Shown here one piece after another: positions 1 to 9,100 of a stretch of 64,000 nucleotides of DNA. Below the pieces are notes generated by a model, which saw nothing but the letters and a program-made list of their open reading frames with translations, searched no databases and was not told the DNA's origin. The stretch is from a virus: IMG/VR virus record IMGVR_UViG_3300043449_002292, positions 78,860 to 142,859 of that record; one strand, 5' to 3'. A program made the position numbers and the translations under genes. How positions within the stretch are numbered: position 1 is the first letter of the stretch; each line of letters opens with the position of its first letter.

Positions 1-13
1 CTATGAGGGTCAT
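1..13 (-). CDS. Possible start of the next downstream gene (cut by window edge)
   Basis: An ATG on the minus strand at 13-11 lies seven bases after the tape-measure stop codon (TGA at 23-21) and opens a frame reading M-T-L-I to the window edge. The spacing fits the tight packing of the other genes here. Only four codons are visible and no clear Shine-Dalgarno sequence precedes it, so this is only a candidate start. Confidence 0.25.
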
Positions 14-20
14 GTTCTAT

Positions 21-3000
21 TCACTTCGGTTTCGGTGGGTTCCAAGTGTCGCCATCTTTGGTTTTGTTATATCCAATTGAGGTGTCATTCTCGAAGATGT
101 CGTTGATTCCGTCGTTGTTCTGCATGAACTTCTTGAAATTGTCCGTCGCTGCGACGTAACCGCCCATGATCAGTGATTCGGAGATCTTCTGGGCGTTCAT
201 TGTCACGTTGAGCTGCACGTTGACATTCACGGTCCCTCCAGCCACGCTCAGGGAGGTCTTCGCGACCCTCATGTTCTTCTCAAGGCGATCGATCGTCGCG
301 TCGAGTCGAACGGTCTCAAGGTCGGCGAGGATCTCATTGATATTCATGGTGTGACCGACGAGGGCTGTGAGCCGCTCCTCGAACTGCGTCATACGATCCT
401 CGCTGAGACCTTTAACGACATCCTCGATGTTGTAAGCGAGATCTGTGATGCCCTTGATAGCCTCGTTGAGGGGCTGGATCTCCTTCACGGCATCTTTCAT
501 ATTCTTGATGTTGTTGATCATCTCGCTTGAGATTCCGAAATCCGCGCCGAAGGACTGGCCCACCCAGAATCCGAACTGCCCGAGCAATGCGATGAATCCA
601 CCCGGCATATCAGCCAGGGTTTGGGCTGACGTCAGGGACGTCAGATTTGGGATAACGGTATTCACGTCGGTCAGACCTTCAAGCGAGGTGATGATCGTCT
701 TCAGCGCGTCAATGGCCTTCGACATGTTCTGCACGGTGTCTTTCGTTTCATCGGTGATGGAGTTATCTTTGAATTTTTCATTAAACTGTGTTGCGAAGAC
801 GCCGAGCTGAGCCACCATGCCGGTTCCACCGGTAAGATCCAGCATTTTTTTATTGGCATCATCGACGTCTCCTATTCCGATCAACGTGGTGATCGTTGTT
901 CCGATCGACGTGAGAGCAACGTTCAGACCCCCGATAGACTTTGCGGAATCACCTGCAACCCCATAGTTCAGGTAGTCTGCAAACCATCCGGAAAGGGCTA
1001 GGACCCTGCTCAGAAATCCCGTCGTCCCTTCCTCACCTGTCGTTCCGGTTAGGTCCTGCAACCTCCTCGTCGCTTCTTTGGTGTCACCCAGACCCGCCAG
1101 CGTCGTGATGATGGCGCCAATTCCCGTGACGGCCGCACCCAGCTTGCCGATCTGCTCGCCCTTGCCCGCGGCCGCGGAGGCGTCGCCCATCAAGTTGAGC
1201 TGGCCGATCAGGCCCATCCTCTTGCCGTCGCCCTTCAGGAGCGTGAAGGCGGTCGCGATGGCATCAAACATTCCCTCTGTATCGATCGTTCCGGCCCAGT
1301 CCTTCGGAATCGCAGCATCGATCGCTGAGACTGAGTTGATCACGCCCTGCAATGTGGTCGCTATCTGCTGCAGGGATCCGATCTGGCTGGTCATCCCCGC
1401 GGCATACGTCAGATTCGTCTTGAACGTCTCATCGCTGAACGGTTCCACAAGCTGCTTGATCACGTCCCCGATACCCTCCAGGACGCTCGTCAGAACCCCT
1501 TTCGTGCCCTCGGCGACACCGAGCTTGCTGGCGACCCAGGTGGCAGCCGCAGCACCGACAAGTCCCATCGTGCCCATCTTCTCGTGCATCTTGCTGATGC
1601 CGAACATGGCACCCGCGACCGCGATGCCGAACACGGCAAGGATACCTCCCAAGGCAAGGAGGTCCCCTATGCCGACATTCTCGAGTTTCTTCGCTGACTC
1701 AGCTATAAGGTCAACGAAGCTGTAGGTCTTATCAGGCAGCGGCTCCATGAGCGAGGCCATGAGCTCGGCGATGGCGCCTCCGATCGTCTTGATCGCCACG
1801 CCGACGGCAGCGGCCATCGTTGCGATCCTGAGCGGATCCTCTATGATATCGAAGAGCCTCTCCATCATGCCCTTACCGGTGGTAAGCGTGTCAGCTATCG
1901 GTGACTCGATCCCGCTCGAAAGACCTGAGGCGACATCTGCCGCGGCCCCCGAGGCAGCCCCGACAGCGCCCCCGGTGGATACCGCCTCCCCGACCGCATC
2001 GAATATCTTTCCAGTCTCCCCGAAGAACATGTTCGCGATCTCGGTGATCGTCGACATGATCGGACCACCCCCGACGAAGATTCCAGCGATCGCGGTTGCC
2101 CAGGGATACTGCTCGAACATCCTCATGATCGCGTCAATGATTGCGCCACCGAGATCCGGCAGCTGATCCAGCAGCTTCGGAAGCGCGACCTTCAGGCGAT
2201 CGACGGATTTTTTGAAGGCTGATTGGATCCCGCCCGTGACGCCTGATTCTCCATCATCCGTGAACATCTTCGTCAGGTTGTCGATCCACCTTGGGATGCT
2301 ATCGACGAGCCACTCAACGCCGCCGACAAGAACGTCAAGCATGAACTGTCCGAACCTCGCGGCCATATCCATGAAGCTAAAGTTTCCAACCCCCTCTGTG
2401 AAAGCTTTGGAAATGGATGTGAAGACGCCACCGAGGAGCTCCTTAACGCCCCCGACCACATCGCCCTCCTTCACCTTGGTTATGAAACTCTCAACGCTTG
2501 TTGCGATCTCCTCGAACATCGTGCCGATCTTGGTGAACAGCCCAAGAAATGCTTGACCATCATCATTCTTGAACAGGACCGCCGAGAATATCCTACCCAC
2601 CCTCTGACCGATTACAGCCACGTCAATCATCTTCTTAGCAAGGTCCCCGATAGTTTTTAGGACACCTTTTGAGCCAAAGAACCCCCGACCGAATCCCTCG
2701 AAGAATGCTGACATGAAACCCGTGAATTCCTTAAACGGCGTGATGACGTTCTCAATGTTGTCCGCAAGATCCTTGAATGTCTCCTCGGTCGACTTCTGCT
2801 TCTTGTTCGCCGCGTCAGCGCCCGCGACGATCTCATCGTAGGACATCGCCAGACCCTGTGAGGAGAACGCAAGACTCACCTGCTTCTCGGTGAGACCCGC
2901 AGTGTCAGCGAGCAGCTTGCGATCCACGCGTGACATCTCGTCGATCGATCTGCCCGTCGCCGCGAACGCGCGCTGGAGCTCCTGCAGACGATCGGCTGCG

Positions 3001-4097
3001 CCTTCCATGTTCCTCAGCTTCAGGGGATCGAGAACCATGCCGAAACCCTGCGCGAGGCTGGCGGCCGCCTCCGCACCCTGCTCGAAGTCATCGAACTTGT
3101 CAACGAGCCCGGTGAGCTCGGTGATCTCTATGCCTAGCTTTCGTGTGAAGACGGCGGCCTGAGTCATCTCCTTCACGTAATTGCCAGTCATCTTTCCCAG
3201 GAGCTTGAAATTGTTCAACGCAGCGCCGACGTCCTTTCCGAGAACCTTCGTGGAGATACCGAAATTTCTTCCGATCTTGTCGACCGATGACAATATCTCC
3301 TGAGAGAGTGACTTGGTGCTTCTGCCAGTCGCAATGGCAAGGGTCGCGGTTTGCTGCATCGCCTCGGAGGAGAAACCGAGACCTTCCTTCAGGAGGTAGA
3401 GCTCGTCCGAGGCTTCGTTGAACTCCGAACCCAGCGCGTCGGTGATCGCCCCCATATCCTCGAAGACTTCCATGGCCTTCTCAACACGGTCGATGGATCC
3501 ATCGATTCCAGGGGCGAACTTGGAGGCGAAGACGTTCGCTCCTCCTGCAGCCTCCTTCAGGCTGCTCCCCATCGTTGTCGCCATTGTCTTGACACGAGCC
3601 GCTGATGTCTCAGTGAAGCTGCCAACTTTCGCGCGCACCTTCTCGTAGGCTTCGGCGAGCTCGTACAACTTCTGCGCCATCTCGACCGCTTTCTTAATGA
3701 GAGTGTCGTACATTGTCGAGAGAACTCCGAAGGCAGCCTGCACCGGGTTCATGATGATATCATGAAGTGAGGTGAAGTTCGTTCCCAGGAGCGCAAGACC
3801 CTCACTGAAGGGCGTGGTGAACTTCTCCCACACTCCCTCACCGACGAAATCTTTTATCTTTCCGGTGAACGTGCTCCACATGCCGCTGGTCTTCTCGAGC
3901 TCCTCACCGGCGGACGACATGCTGCCCGCCATGTCATTGACCGCTGGCACTGCATCCTGCGCAGCTTCCGTCACGTTTCGGAACGCGGCGGCCTGGGATC
4001 CAGCACCCTCCGAGATCGCAGTCAGCAGCTCACGCTGCTGCTTGAGGGACGCGTTAATCTCCTGAAGTATCTGTAGTTGCTCAGCTTGGATGTCCAC
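21..4097 (-). CDS. Tail tape-measure protein
   Basis: A 1358-aa protein, probably the tape measure that sets tail length and is threaded through the tube during assembly. Seen: a coiled-coil-like N-terminus (residues 1-30), long helical Ala/Gly-rich stretches, hydrophobic segments at about 668-692, 757-785, 808-832 and 845-860, and a second coiled-coil-like region at 1225-1290. Degenerate repeats of about 60-70 residues occur at about 905-950, 985-1045, 1055-1110 and 1125-1185, marked by ITTLAGLGD, ITTLIGIGD and IITSLEGLTD. Known: tape measures are long, helical, contain membrane-like segments and lie downstream of sheath, tube and chaperone-like genes, as here. T4 gp29 is much shorter (about 590 aa). 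The start is GTG at 4097 with GGTGAG upstream; no better ATG is near. No peptidase domain was recognised. The identity rests on architecture and position rather than clear sequence similarity. Confidence 0.75.
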   Translation of the reverse strand: MDIQAEQLQILQEINASLKQQRELLTAISEGAGSQAAAFRNVTEAAQDAVPAVNDMAGSMSSAGEELEKTSGMWSTFTGKIKDFVGEGVWEKFTTPFSEGLALLGTNFTSLHDIIMNPVQAAFGVLSTMYDTLIKKAVEMAQKLYELAEAYEKVRAKVGSFTETSAARVKTMATTMGSSLKEAAGGANVFASKFAPGIDGSIDRVEKAMEVFEDMGAITDALGSEFNEASDELYLLKEGLGFSSEAMQQTATLAIATGRSTKSLSQEILSSVDKIGRNFGISTKVLGKDVGAALNNFKLLGKMTGNYVKEMTQAAVFTRKLGIEITELTGLVDKFDDFEQGAEAAASLAQGFGMVLDPLKLRNMEGAADRLQELQRAFAATGRSIDEMSRVDRKLLADTAGLTEKQVSLAFSSQGLAMSYDEIVAGADAANKKQKSTEETFKDLADNIENVITPFKEFTGFMSAFFEGFGRGFFGSKGVLKTIGDLAKKMIDVAVIGQRVGRIFSAVLFKNDDGQAFLGLFTKIGTMFEEIATSVESFITKVKEGDVVGGVKELLGGVFTSISKAFTEGVGNFSFMDMAARFGQFMLDVLVGGVEWLVDSIPRWIDNLTKMFTDDGESGVTGGIQSAFKKSVDRLKVALPKLLDQLPDLGGAIIDAIMRMFEQYPWATAIAGIFVGGGPIMSTITEIANMFFGETGKIFDAVGEAVSTGGAVGAASGAAADVASGLSSGIESPIADTLTTGKGMMERLFDIIEDPLRIATMAAAVGVAIKTIGGAIAELMASLMEPLPDKTYSFVDLIAESAKKLENVGIGDLLALGGILAVFGIAVAGAMFGISKMHEKMGTMGLVGAAAATWVASKLGVAEGTKGVLTSVLEGIGDVIKQLVEPFSDETFKTNLTYAAGMTSQIGSLQQIATTLQGVINSVSAIDAAIPKDWAGTIDTEGMFDAIATAFTLLKGDGKRMGLIGQLNLMGDASAAAGKGEQIGKLGAAVTGIGAIITTLAGLGDTKEATRRLQDLTGTTGEEGTTGFLSRVLALSGWFADYLNYGVAGDSAKSIGGLNVALTSIGTTITTLIGIGDVDDANKKMLDLTGGTGMVAQLGVFATQFNEKFKDNSITDETKDTVQNMSKAIDALKTIITSLEGLTDVNTVIPNLTSLTSAQTLADMPGGFIALLGQFGFWVGQSFGADFGISSEMINNIKNMKDAVKEIQPLNEAIKGITDLAYNIEDVVKGLSEDRMTQFEERLTALVGHTMNINEILADLETVRLDATIDRLEKNMRVAKTSLSVAGGTVNVNVQLNVTMNAQKISESLIMGGYVAATDNFKKFMQNNDGINDIFENDTSIGYNKTKDGDTWNPPKPK

Positions 4098-4142
4098 GCT
4101 ATCTCACCGATGCTATTCCCTAACTATGCGGGAGAGCTTTTT

Positions 4143-4403
4143 TCAGTAACGCCATTCCCTTCCGATAACGCGTCTGAACTCGGCCGCAGCAACCTGACGT
4201 GTCCTTATCATCTCGGTGACAGCGTCAAGGTTCGTGCTATTGTCGCAGAGCGCCTCGTAGAGCCGCCGTGAGGCGTTCATCGCATTGCGGATCGCCTCCA
4301 CTTGCTTCTTATCACCGGAGAAGCTCGGGACGTTTCCGCCCTCGAGGATGTAACGACCTGCTGACCTGAAGATCTCCGTGAGAACTTTTTCCTGTTTTTC
4401 CAT
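4143..4403 (-). CDS. Small conserved-looking tail assembly protein of unknown function
   Basis: An 86-aa, charged, probably all-helical protein starting at an ATG, MEKQEKVLTEIF. It contains ASRRLYEALCDNSTNL followed by a helix ending GREWRY. It lies between the hub-assembly gene and the tape measure, where tailed phages often keep tail-assembly helper proteins. I do not recognise a family with certainty. A role in tape-measure or baseplate-hub assembly is inferred only from position. There is no signal peptide, membrane segment or cysteine cluster. Confidence 0.6.
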   Translation of the reverse strand: MEKQEKVLTEIFRSAGRYILEGGNVPSFSGDKKQVEAIRNAMNASRRLYEALCDNSTNLDAVTEMIRTRQVAAAEFRRVIGREWRY

Positions 4404-4428
4404 CTTGCAAAACTCCTGCGATTAAGTA

Positions 4429-4737
4429 TTACGTGAATCGACGAAGCCGCGCAGGAGTCTCCCCCCGATGCATCCCCATCAGCGCACGTGTCTGGGCGTC
4501 GTTCTGATGGGCAGCTCGGGTCGGTGTGTTCTGCTTCTCACTGTTACGTGAGAGCTCCTTGTTGAGCCGTGTGATGAACCAGGCACGATACTGGATGGGA
4601 ATGTTGTAGCACTCCCAGTAGCTGAAGCCCATGTAATACATGAGCAGGAAGCTCTGCTCGAGGTAGATCTCACGATCCTCAGGCGTCAGGCCAAAAAAAG
4701 CTGGCGCCGAGCGGCACCCGCACCTCGCTCTGCTCAC
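4429..4737 (-). CDS. Small hub-assembly protein, gp51-like by position; possibly made by frameshift from the gp26-like gene
   Basis: The recognisable part of this 102-aa frame starts at GLTPEDREIYLEQ and continues with LLMYYMGFSYWECY and IQYRAWFITRLNKEL, a pattern I associate with small proteins next to gp26 in T4-like phages (recollection, not a search). The tail is hydrophilic. The only start codon ahead of the conserved part is a GTG at 4737, deep inside the gp26-like gene and without a Shine-Dalgarno sequence. The first in-frame ATG, in LLMYYM, would delete the conserved beginning. The frame overlaps the end of the gp26-like gene for 59 bases and contains a run of seven T (minus strand) at 4699-4693, after which it is +1 (or -2) to gp26. 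The conserved part may therefore be translated as a gp26 fusion through ribosomal slippage. Confidence 0.6.
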   Translation of the reverse strand: MSRARCGCRSAPAFFGLTPEDREIYLEQSFLLMYYMGFSYWECYNIPIQYRAWFITRLNKELSRNSEKQNTPTRAAHQNDAQTRALMGMHRGETPARLRRFT

Positions 4738-5521
4738 CGCAGGATGCGCAGTCGAACTCTCCCTTCAGCTCGATGCCGGGCTCATTCGCGTCGATGTGCT
4801 TACGAAGCGCCATCGAGTCACGGGCAGGCATGTTGCGGATGAAGCCGTTGATCGAGGAGCGGTCGGTCTTACCATCGATCGAGACGATGGAATACTGGAG
4901 ACGGGTGGTCACCGCGCTGTCAGCGATCGCACCCTGCTTCTTCGCGCGTTCCGTGATGGTGTTGATCTCCTCCTCATCACGACCCGTCAGGAACTTGAAG
5001 TGCACGGCCTTCTTCGTGATCGGAAGCTTGAACTCGAAGACGTTCTGACCCACGGTGACAGGGTCAGCCTGGAGACGCTTGATCGGCATGTCGGCAAGGT
5101 TGAACTCCTGCTTCGAGCGAGTGTTGCACTTCGGGCAGTCAGCCTCAACACGATACTCCGCACCGTAACCGGTGATGCGAAGGGCGACCATGATCGCGTT
5201 ACGATCACCAGCGAGCATGTCCTGCACCTGGATCCGCTTGTCCGTCAGGCAGCTCCTGATAAGTTCGGTGATGACGGTGCCCTTCTTGATGAGAGCGCGT
5301 GAGGTCAGGATGTCCTCCTCACGGGCGGTCATCGCACGAATATCAACGGTCTCCCTCTTGTGAAGCGGACTCTCCGTTGGATAGACGACACCGTTCGAGG
5401 GAAGCGGAACGGACTCCACCGGAACCTCGAAACCGAAATCATCGCGCATGACATCCTTCGTCTGGATGCCCGCTGGAACCGCCCCACCGAAAAGTGCACT
5501 ACGATCTGTCTCACCTGCCAC
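4679..5521 (-). CDS. gp26: Baseplate hub assembly protein, gp26-like (T4_baseplate family)
   Basis: A 280-aa protein. The N-terminal third has the pattern I associate with the T4 gp26-type baseplate family: VESVPLPSNGVVYP, then ETVDIRAMTAREEDIL and KKGTVITELIRSCL. Two CxxC pairs, C129/C132 (CPKC) and C258/C261 (CASC), probably form a zinc-binding unit framing the C-terminal half. In T4, gp26 helps assemble the central baseplate hub and is not a major structural part. The start is a GTG at 5521 with TAGGAG upstream. The gene begins a new segment just below the terminator that follows the tube gene. Its 3' end overlaps the next small gene at a T7 run, so a longer fusion product is possible. The family call is fairly firm; the exact T4 counterpart is less so. 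Confidence 0.7.
   Translation of the reverse strand: MAGETDRSALFGGAVPAGIQTKDVMRDDFGFEVPVESVPLPSNGVVYPTESPLHKRETVDIRAMTAREEDILTSRALIKKGTVITELIRSCLTDKRIQVQDMLAGDRNAIMVALRITGYGAEYRVEADCPKCNTRSKQEFNLADMPIKRLQADPVTVGQNVFEFKLPITKKAVHFKFLTGRDEEEINTITERAKKQGAIADSAVTTRLQYSIVSIDGKTDRSSINGFIRNMPARDSMALRKHIDANEPGIELKGEFDCASCGEQSEVRVPLGASFFWPDA
4693..4699 (-). other. Candidate slippery site (T7) for programmed frameshifting
   Basis: On the minus strand the gp26-like frame reads AGC TTT TTT TGG CCT GAC GCC TGA. The downstream frame reads GCT TTT TTT GGC CTG ACG. Slipping +1 (or -2) on the UUU codons would bypass the stop at 4681-4679 and join the two proteins. The run lies 12 bases before the stop. No obvious stimulatory structure was worked out. 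Confidence 0.45.
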
Positions 5522-5539
5522 GTTGTTGACTCCTAAAAT

Positions 5540-5561
5540 TTGCTATAGCAATTGTTAGCAA
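5540..5561 (-). promoter_or_regulatory. Palindrome-rich leader upstream of the gp26-like gene
   Basis: The gap between the terminator and the gp26-like start holds a perfect 12-base palindrome, TTGCTATAGCAA (5540-5551), followed at once by the related TTGTTAGCAA (5552-5561). On the minus strand TGCTATAGC resembles an extended -10 element, and TTGCTC lies further upstream at 5573-5568, but the spacing is not ideal. Since a terminator lies immediately upstream, a promoter or operator is plausible here. This is inference. Confidence 0.3.
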
Positions 5562-5575
5562 TCATATGAGCAAGT

Positions 5576-5606
5576 AAAAAAATGGCCACGCAAAATGCGT
5601 GGCCAT
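5576..5606 (-). terminator. Intrinsic terminator after the tail tube gene
   Basis: On the minus strand a 10-bp perfect stem (ATGGCCACGC / GCGTGGCCAT, 5606-5582) with a five-base loop runs straight into seven T (5582-5576). It sits 22 bases after the tube gene stop and follows the classical rho-independent pattern. Confidence 0.9.
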
Positions 5607-5628
5607 CCTTCTTTTAGTGTTATTCCGA

Positions 5629-6117
5629 TCAGTACTGTAGGACGCAGTTGTCGAAGCGGAGTGTGAGGGCAATTTCCATGATGTCATCGCCATCATACTT
5701 GAGCTCACCGAAGCCCGCCGAGGTGATGAAGGCTCCCTTAATATCCCAGAGCTCGATAACGGTGCCGACCGGATCGAGGAGCTTCAGCTGGCAGTCGCGC
5801 TTGTAGAAGTCAGCGTAGCCTGCGCGTCCTGATACCGACTCAAAGTGGGTGCGAATCCATTCCATCACCTGCTGGGCGCCTGAGGGGGCGATCGCATCGT
5901 AGAGGGTCACGTCGATCGTCTCGAAGGTCGTCTTGCCGGCGATGTAACGACGCGAGTTGATCCAAGGGATCTCCTTCTCCTCAGTCTTCACGCTTGGGCG
6001 CTTCGTTGACTTGATGAGGTAAGCATCGATTCCCTCGATGGCAAAAACCCATCGGTTCGACCTCTTCGGTTCAAACTTGTTGGGTAGCATATCGGTGACT
6101 GAGAGTGTCTCGGCCAT
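5629..6117 (-). CDS. gp19: Tail tube protein (gp19-like)
   Basis: A 162-aa protein, close to the size of T4 gp19 (163 aa), which stacks as hexameric rings to form the inner tail tube. Seen: PNKFEPKRSNRWVFAIEGID near the N-terminus; the middle element FETIDVTLYDAIAPSGAQ; WIRTHFESVSGRAGYADFYK; and the C-terminal beta strands DIMEIALTLRFDNCVLQY. All are typical of T4-like tube proteins. It follows the two sheath genes, the conserved 18-19 order, and is followed by a strong terminator, as suits a protein needed in many copies. The start is an ATG at 6117 with GGAGACAC close upstream. Confidence 0.92.
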   Translation of the reverse strand: MAETLSVTDMLPNKFEPKRSNRWVFAIEGIDAYLIKSTKRPSVKTEEKEIPWINSRRYIAGKTTFETIDVTLYDAIAPSGAQQVMEWIRTHFESVSGRAGYADFYKRDCQLKLLDPVGTVIELWDIKGAFITSAGFGELKYDGDDIMEIALTLRFDNCVLQY

Positions 6118-6158
6118 TGTGTCTCCTGTTCCTTAACTATTGTTGTTATTCTAAATTC

Positions 6159-9100
6159 TTAGAAATTAGCCGCGTTTCTTGCCTCAAAGTCGATCGAGAT
6201 GAACTCGGCCGCCTTCGTGGGCTGCAGGTAAATCTTACCGCGGATGGTGTTGTTCTCGATGTCAGCCTGCGTTGTCGTTGTCGTATCGATCTGGACACGG
6301 TAACGCTCGACACCACGCTGCGCCTGCACCTGCTTCATGATGGGGGTCACGAGGGAGTTGAAGCGGGCGATGGTTGCCTCACGGTTCGGCTCGAAGAGAA
6401 GGGTGTAAGCGACGGCCTTCACTCGACGACGAACCTCGATGAGGAGTCGACGGACGTTGACGCGATCGAGGGCCGAACCTTCAGCAAGCGTTGTTCGTTG
6501 TCCGTTGATAATGATCCCAGCGCCCAGTGAGGCGACGATCGGGTTGATACCGGCGTCATACACGGTGTCGACATTCTCCGCTAGGAACTTCGTGCTGAGC
6601 TCCTCTGCAGGGATAATCGCGCGGACGTAACCTGCGGGAGCATTCCACGCGTAACCGATACGATCGTTCTGACCGAAGGCACCGAGGACCATCGCGGAAG
6701 CCGGAACTCTCATGGACACCGGGATCCCGTTTCCTGGATCGATCGAGGCGAAGAGATCCGGGAAGTATGCAGCACCGAAGGAGTTGTTAAGACCGCGGTT
6801 ACGGAAGCGTGTCGTTGTGTAGTTGACGTTGACACTCGGATACGTGTCGGAGGAGATCGACGCGGTGATGTAGCTGTTGGTCTCGTCCTTCAACTCAACG
6901 TCCATGATGTAGAGCGCATCAAACTTCGTCTGCATGGACGACAGGGCATAATCCGTGACTGCGGGATGACGAACATCCGGGATCGCCAGGAGGCTAACGT
7001 CGGAGTAGGTCTTGTTCGACATGATATCGACCGCCTTGCGGTAAGCAGCGACCGTCGGTCCGTTGAGCTCTCCCTGGTTGGTGTTATCGAGCTCACGACG
7101 GATAGCAGAGTCACGCATGTAGAACTTGTCAGCGTCGAAGACGTTCAGACCATCGAATCCGCCCTGCATGAAGGTTACGAACTTCAGGTAGCTCCTGTTT
7201 GAAGCGTATGAGAAGTCGACGTTAACGTCCAGGAACCTTCCACCCAGGGTGCTATCAAGAACTCCGTCACGCTGGTATACAGCCTCATCCCAGCGGGTCG
7301 TATCAATCGTGGTGTCGGAGCTTGTCATCACCTGGACCCTCTCCAGCGTGAAGAGGTTCTTGTTGAAGAGATCCGCGTCAACCACGGAGCCATTGACGTT
7401 CTGAGCACCCTCGTTTCCACCCGCCCAGGGGTTCTGGTATGTCGTGTGGAACTTGGGGAAATACTTCGTGTATGCAGAGAACGCGCCAGCGCCCAGGAGC
7501 GTGGTAGGAGCCGTGGTTCCATCGTTCGGCTGCGTTGTTGAGTTGCAGACATTGAACTGTGGTCCCCAGTAATACTTGCTCTCACCAGTCGCATTCGGAT
7601 CGGCAGCGGCGGCGCCGATATTGATGCTGTGCCTGAAGAAGATCGGCAGCTCACGAGCATTCGTCGTTGGAACGGTGAGGTGTGGGCTGTTACCGTAAGA
7701 TCCTGTGGTGAGGAACCCAGAACCTGATGTCACAAGGTGGTAGTATCCACGTGAACCGACCGGCAGTGTGTTGGTCGGAACAATCTTGTTGATGACATCG
7801 TCTGAGAGTTCGATCCTGATACGACGTGAGGCCTTACCGTAGAGACCGTCCTCGATAACTTTCTGCGCGTCAGCCGTGCGATCGAAATCAAAGTAGGTGT
7901 TGAGATCACCGATCTTCTTTCCAACGAAGTTGGAGCTGTCAGGATCGAGATCACAATCAACGTAACTCTCTAGGACGACGGGTGAATCATCGCTGTCATC
8001 GAAGCTCCGCAGCTTGACGGTGAACCTACCGTAGGAGTCAGCCGTGGTAGGATACTTGATGTTCTCGATTGTTATCTTGTAGAGCTCGTTTGAATCGGCG
8101 CCGTCGGAACGTGCGTGGAACTTGAAGAGGTTGTACCTTGTTCCACCGAAGTTCTGGGAGACGATGAACGGGGTCGCTGGGTGCTGATAACGATCCTCGA
8201 AACCCTCGTAGTTGGGGAACGTGGCAGTTCCGTTATTTGCCGTCTGCGTTCCACTCAGGCAGAAGACGATCTCCTCGATCGATGTGTTCACGTCGACGCG
8301 ACGAACGAGATCCTGTGCGGCGATTCCGGATCCTGTTGGAACCGCGAAGGCATCGAGAACATCGTAATGGTTGTAGAGAACGTATCCATACTCCTCGACA
8401 AGACGGGGATTTGTGTTTAACGTTCTCGCGAAGTAGCTGAGATCGCTTGGGTTAAGCGAGGCGCTGATAACGCTCGGATACGCATCCGAGTCGGTGTGGC
8501 CGTTCAGGAACAGGGTGAAGTTCTGCTTGCCGCTGCGAAGATCGAGCGACCCAGTGAACCATCCCTTAGCCGGAATCGCGGTCGTAGCAGCGGAAGAGTA
8601 GGTATCCGAAGTGGCTCCGGGAGCGGAGCTCGAAACGGTGATCTGAACGCCTGACGCGGCGAAGAGAACGCCGCGGATGATCGGCTGCGCCGCGGTCGAC
8701 GTCTGAACTCCTGAATCAGAGAGTAACCAGGAACCAGCAGATTCCGACATGTAGCAGCCGAGGAAGTATGTCCTTCCGTTGATTCCGCTCGTGGTGGCGT
8801 ATGGATTGTTTCCAAGCTGACCCGTCGCAGTCTGCACCTTCTGCGACCCTACCACGAAGCCAGCGTTAGTAACCTTGCCAGCGTTCGGGGAAGCTGTCGT
8901 GCGTTTATTTCCATCACCGACGCCAAGAACCCTGACATACGTTCCCGCCGATGCGTTGTTCAGCCACTGATTCAGGGCCACCGGCGCCGGACGATCAGCG
9001 CTTGGGTATCCAAACTCAGTCCTGAACTGCTGAGCGTTGGCGAAAGTCAGGGGAACGAAAGCAGTTCCCTGATCGGCTGTTCCGATCACTCCCGCGGCGC

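Noticed and set aside
1078-2166. Open frames of 215 and 139 aa on the plus strand within the tape-measure gene
   Set aside because: They are antisense to a continuous real gene, have low-complexity Pro/Ser/Thr composition typical of shadow frames, and no ribosome sites.
4702-4737. GTG at 4737 as an independent start for the small hub-assembly gene
   Set aside because: No Shine-Dalgarno sequence and a leader (CGCRSAPA) with no resemblance to the family; not excluded, but frameshifting or coupling explains it better.
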